DNA of 16,142 nucleotides from Hyphomicrobiaceae bacterium (lineage in GTDB: Bacteria; Pseudomonadota; Alphaproteobacteria; Rhizobiales; Hyphomicrobiaceae), in contig JABSQE010000035.1 of assembly GCA_013214245.1 (NCBI GenBank), positions 1 through 16,142 of the forward strand, read 5' to 3'. The notes below the pieces were generated by a model. It saw only the letters and a list, made by a program, of their open reading frames with translations. It had not been told where the DNA came from and searched no databases. This document shows positions 15,230 through 16,142 of the stretch, in pieces (within the stretch, counting starts at the first letter, position 1; every line of letters starts with the position of its first letter). The translations under genes and the position numbers were made by a program.

Positions 15230-16048
15230 CTATTTTCTCCGTGTCAATGCAGCTACTATACCACGCATCGTTCTTATTTCCTGGTCAGTACCGTTCATAC
15301 GTGTCAGCATAGTTCGAATGTTTCGCACCATAACATGGCGGCTATGTGAAGGACGAAAAAATCCACTAAGCTCAAGTTCATTTTCTAAATGCTCAAATAG
15401 ACCCAGCAATTCTGTTTTTGTAGCAGTTCGGCTAGACCCAAAATTCATTCCTGACCCAACTGGACGCTCGAAAGGTGTTACACGTCCTAGACTTCCGCTG
15501 CCACTACCTCTTAGCCATTCGTATGCGAGTAATAATACGGATTGTGCAAGATTCAGAGATGCAAAACAGTTATTGACCGGTATCATTACAATAGCATCAG
15601 CAATAGCAATTTCATCTGATTTAAGGCCATTGCGTTCTCTACCAAACAATATGCCACACCTTTCGTGATGCAGTGTGCGTTCATGTAATCTATCCGATAC
15701 TTCCCGTGGAGTCATAATTGGCTTACGTAAATCTCTCTGACGTGCTGTTGTGGCCGCAACCCAGTTCAAATCACTCACAGCGGTATTAAGAGTATCGTAA
15801 AGTGTTGCGTTGTCAATAATGGCTGCCGCACCTGAAGCAACAGCACGTGATTTTTCATTAGGCCATCCATCTCGCGGATTTATGATGCGCAAATCATCTA
15901 GACCGAAGTTTCCCATGGCGCGAGCTACCATACCTATATTTTCCGGTATTTGTGGCTCTATAAGCAGAACTGCAGGAGCGTTCGATTGTGATACACTTTT
16001 GTCAAATAAATCGTCAATGCATCGCACCCCATAACGTAATTTACGCAA
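15230..16048 (-). CDS. trmJ: tRNA/rRNA 2'-O-methyltransferase, TrmJ type (SPOUT)
   Basis: SAM-dependent SPOUT methyltransferase of the TrmH/TrmJ group, which in E. coli methylates the 2'-oxygen of nucleotide 32 in several tRNAs. Landmarks from the mature start: APAVLLIEPQIPENIGMVAR (the N-loop ENIGMVARAM), DDLRIINPRDGWPN, SGAAAIID, the trefoil-knot SAM site in CGILFGRERNGLKSDE, then IPVNNCFASLNLAQSVLLLAYEW. The C-terminal extension (ELLGLFEHLENELELSGFF, RNIRTMLTRM) is the dimerisation region typical of TrmJ. The start is unclear: TTG 16048 is used here and GTG 16027 is another option. Relatives begin just before APAV, so the first ~25 residues are probably not part of the conserved fold. The frame also stays open upstream to the window edge, through a palindrome. 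Confidence 0.88.
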   Translation of the reverse strand: MRKLRYGVRCIDDLFDKSVSQSNAPAVLLIEPQIPENIGMVARAMGNFGLDDLRIINPRDGWPNEKSRAVASGAAAIIDNATLYDTLNTAVSDLNWVAATTARQRDLRKPIMTPREVSDRLHERTLHHERCGILFGRERNGLKSDEIAIADAIVMIPVNNCFASLNLAQSVLLLAYEWLRGSGSGSLGRVTPFERPVGSGMNFGSSRTATKTELLGLFEHLENELELSGFFRPSHSRHVMVRNIRTMLTRMNGTDQEIRTMRGIVAALTRRK

Positions 16049-16059
16049 GACGCGTCGGG

Positions 16060-16142
16060 CCCAGAACCAATAGTCTTCACCTGCCCAGTTATTTTGGAGC
16101 CAAGCTAAACTAACTGGGCAGGTGAAGACTATTGGTTCTGGG
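16060..16142. repeat. Perfect 32-bp inverted repeat ending at the window edge
   Basis: Bases 16060-16091 (starting CCCAGAACCAATAG) are the exact reverse complement of 16111-16142 (ending CTATTGGTTCTGGG). The loop is 19 bases (16092-16110), within which AGC/GCT could pair further. The right arm is still matching at the last base, so the true repeat may be longer. There is no T tract to make it an ordinary terminator. It may be a natural long hairpin, or a fold-back artefact at a contig end. Confidence 0.9.

Noticed and set aside
1..16142. tRNA genes, CRISPR arrays, insertion sequences
   Set aside because: No T-loop plus acceptor stem pattern, no regularly spaced repeats and no transposase-like frame was seen by eye; a covariance-model scan was not possible.

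Overview
The window looks like part of an AT-rich, probably reduced alphaproteobacterial chromosome. The evidence is the gene order glyA-ribD-ribE-ribBA-ribH-nusB, a RibBA whose C-terminal half has lost the GTP cyclohydrolase II cysteines, a TlyA-type and an RlmD-type rRNA methyltransferase, rpsD, and an alphaproteobacterial-style TrmJ. Frequent GTG/TTG starts, very AT-rich spacers and long gene-free stretches (about 40% of the left 7.3 kb) resemble a genome under erosion. Intracellular or tunicate symbionts of the Rhodospirillales, such as 'Candidatus Endolissoclinum', would fit. That placement is an inference and was not checked against any database.

Layout. Positions 1-1255 (minus) hold a likely two-gene metal-transport module: a ZrgA/DUF2796 secreted histidine-bearing protein followed by an ABC ATPase that runs off the left edge. 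Positions 1256-3677 are mostly gene-free apart from one small divergent XRE-type DNA-binding protein. Positions 3678-5000 encode an exported L,D-transpeptidase with a peptidoglycan-binding domain. glyA follows, then a 640-bp spacer where relatives often have nrdR. ribD comes next, then the tightly packed ribE-ribBA-ribH-nusB run, in which ribE/ribBA and ribH/nusB overlap. tlyA and an rlmD-like gene overlap each other and close the plus-strand block.

The right end is on the minus strand: trmJ, then a short secreted protein of unknown function, then rpsD, which converges on the rlmD-like gene across a 335-bp gap containing a terminator-like hairpin. The final 83 bases are a perfect 32-bp inverted repeat around a 19-nt loop, ending exactly at the last base.

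The genes cover riboflavin synthesis (ribD, ribE, ribBA, ribH), one-carbon metabolism (glyA), transcription and translation (nusB, rpsD, tlyA, rlmD-like, trmJ), wall remodelling (the L,D-transpeptidase) and metal transport. No convincing new defence, mobile or CRISPR system is visible. The most notable items are the terminal palindrome, the degenerate RibA domain, two possibly leaderless promoters (glyA, tlyA), and an unexplained structured element between glyA and ribD.
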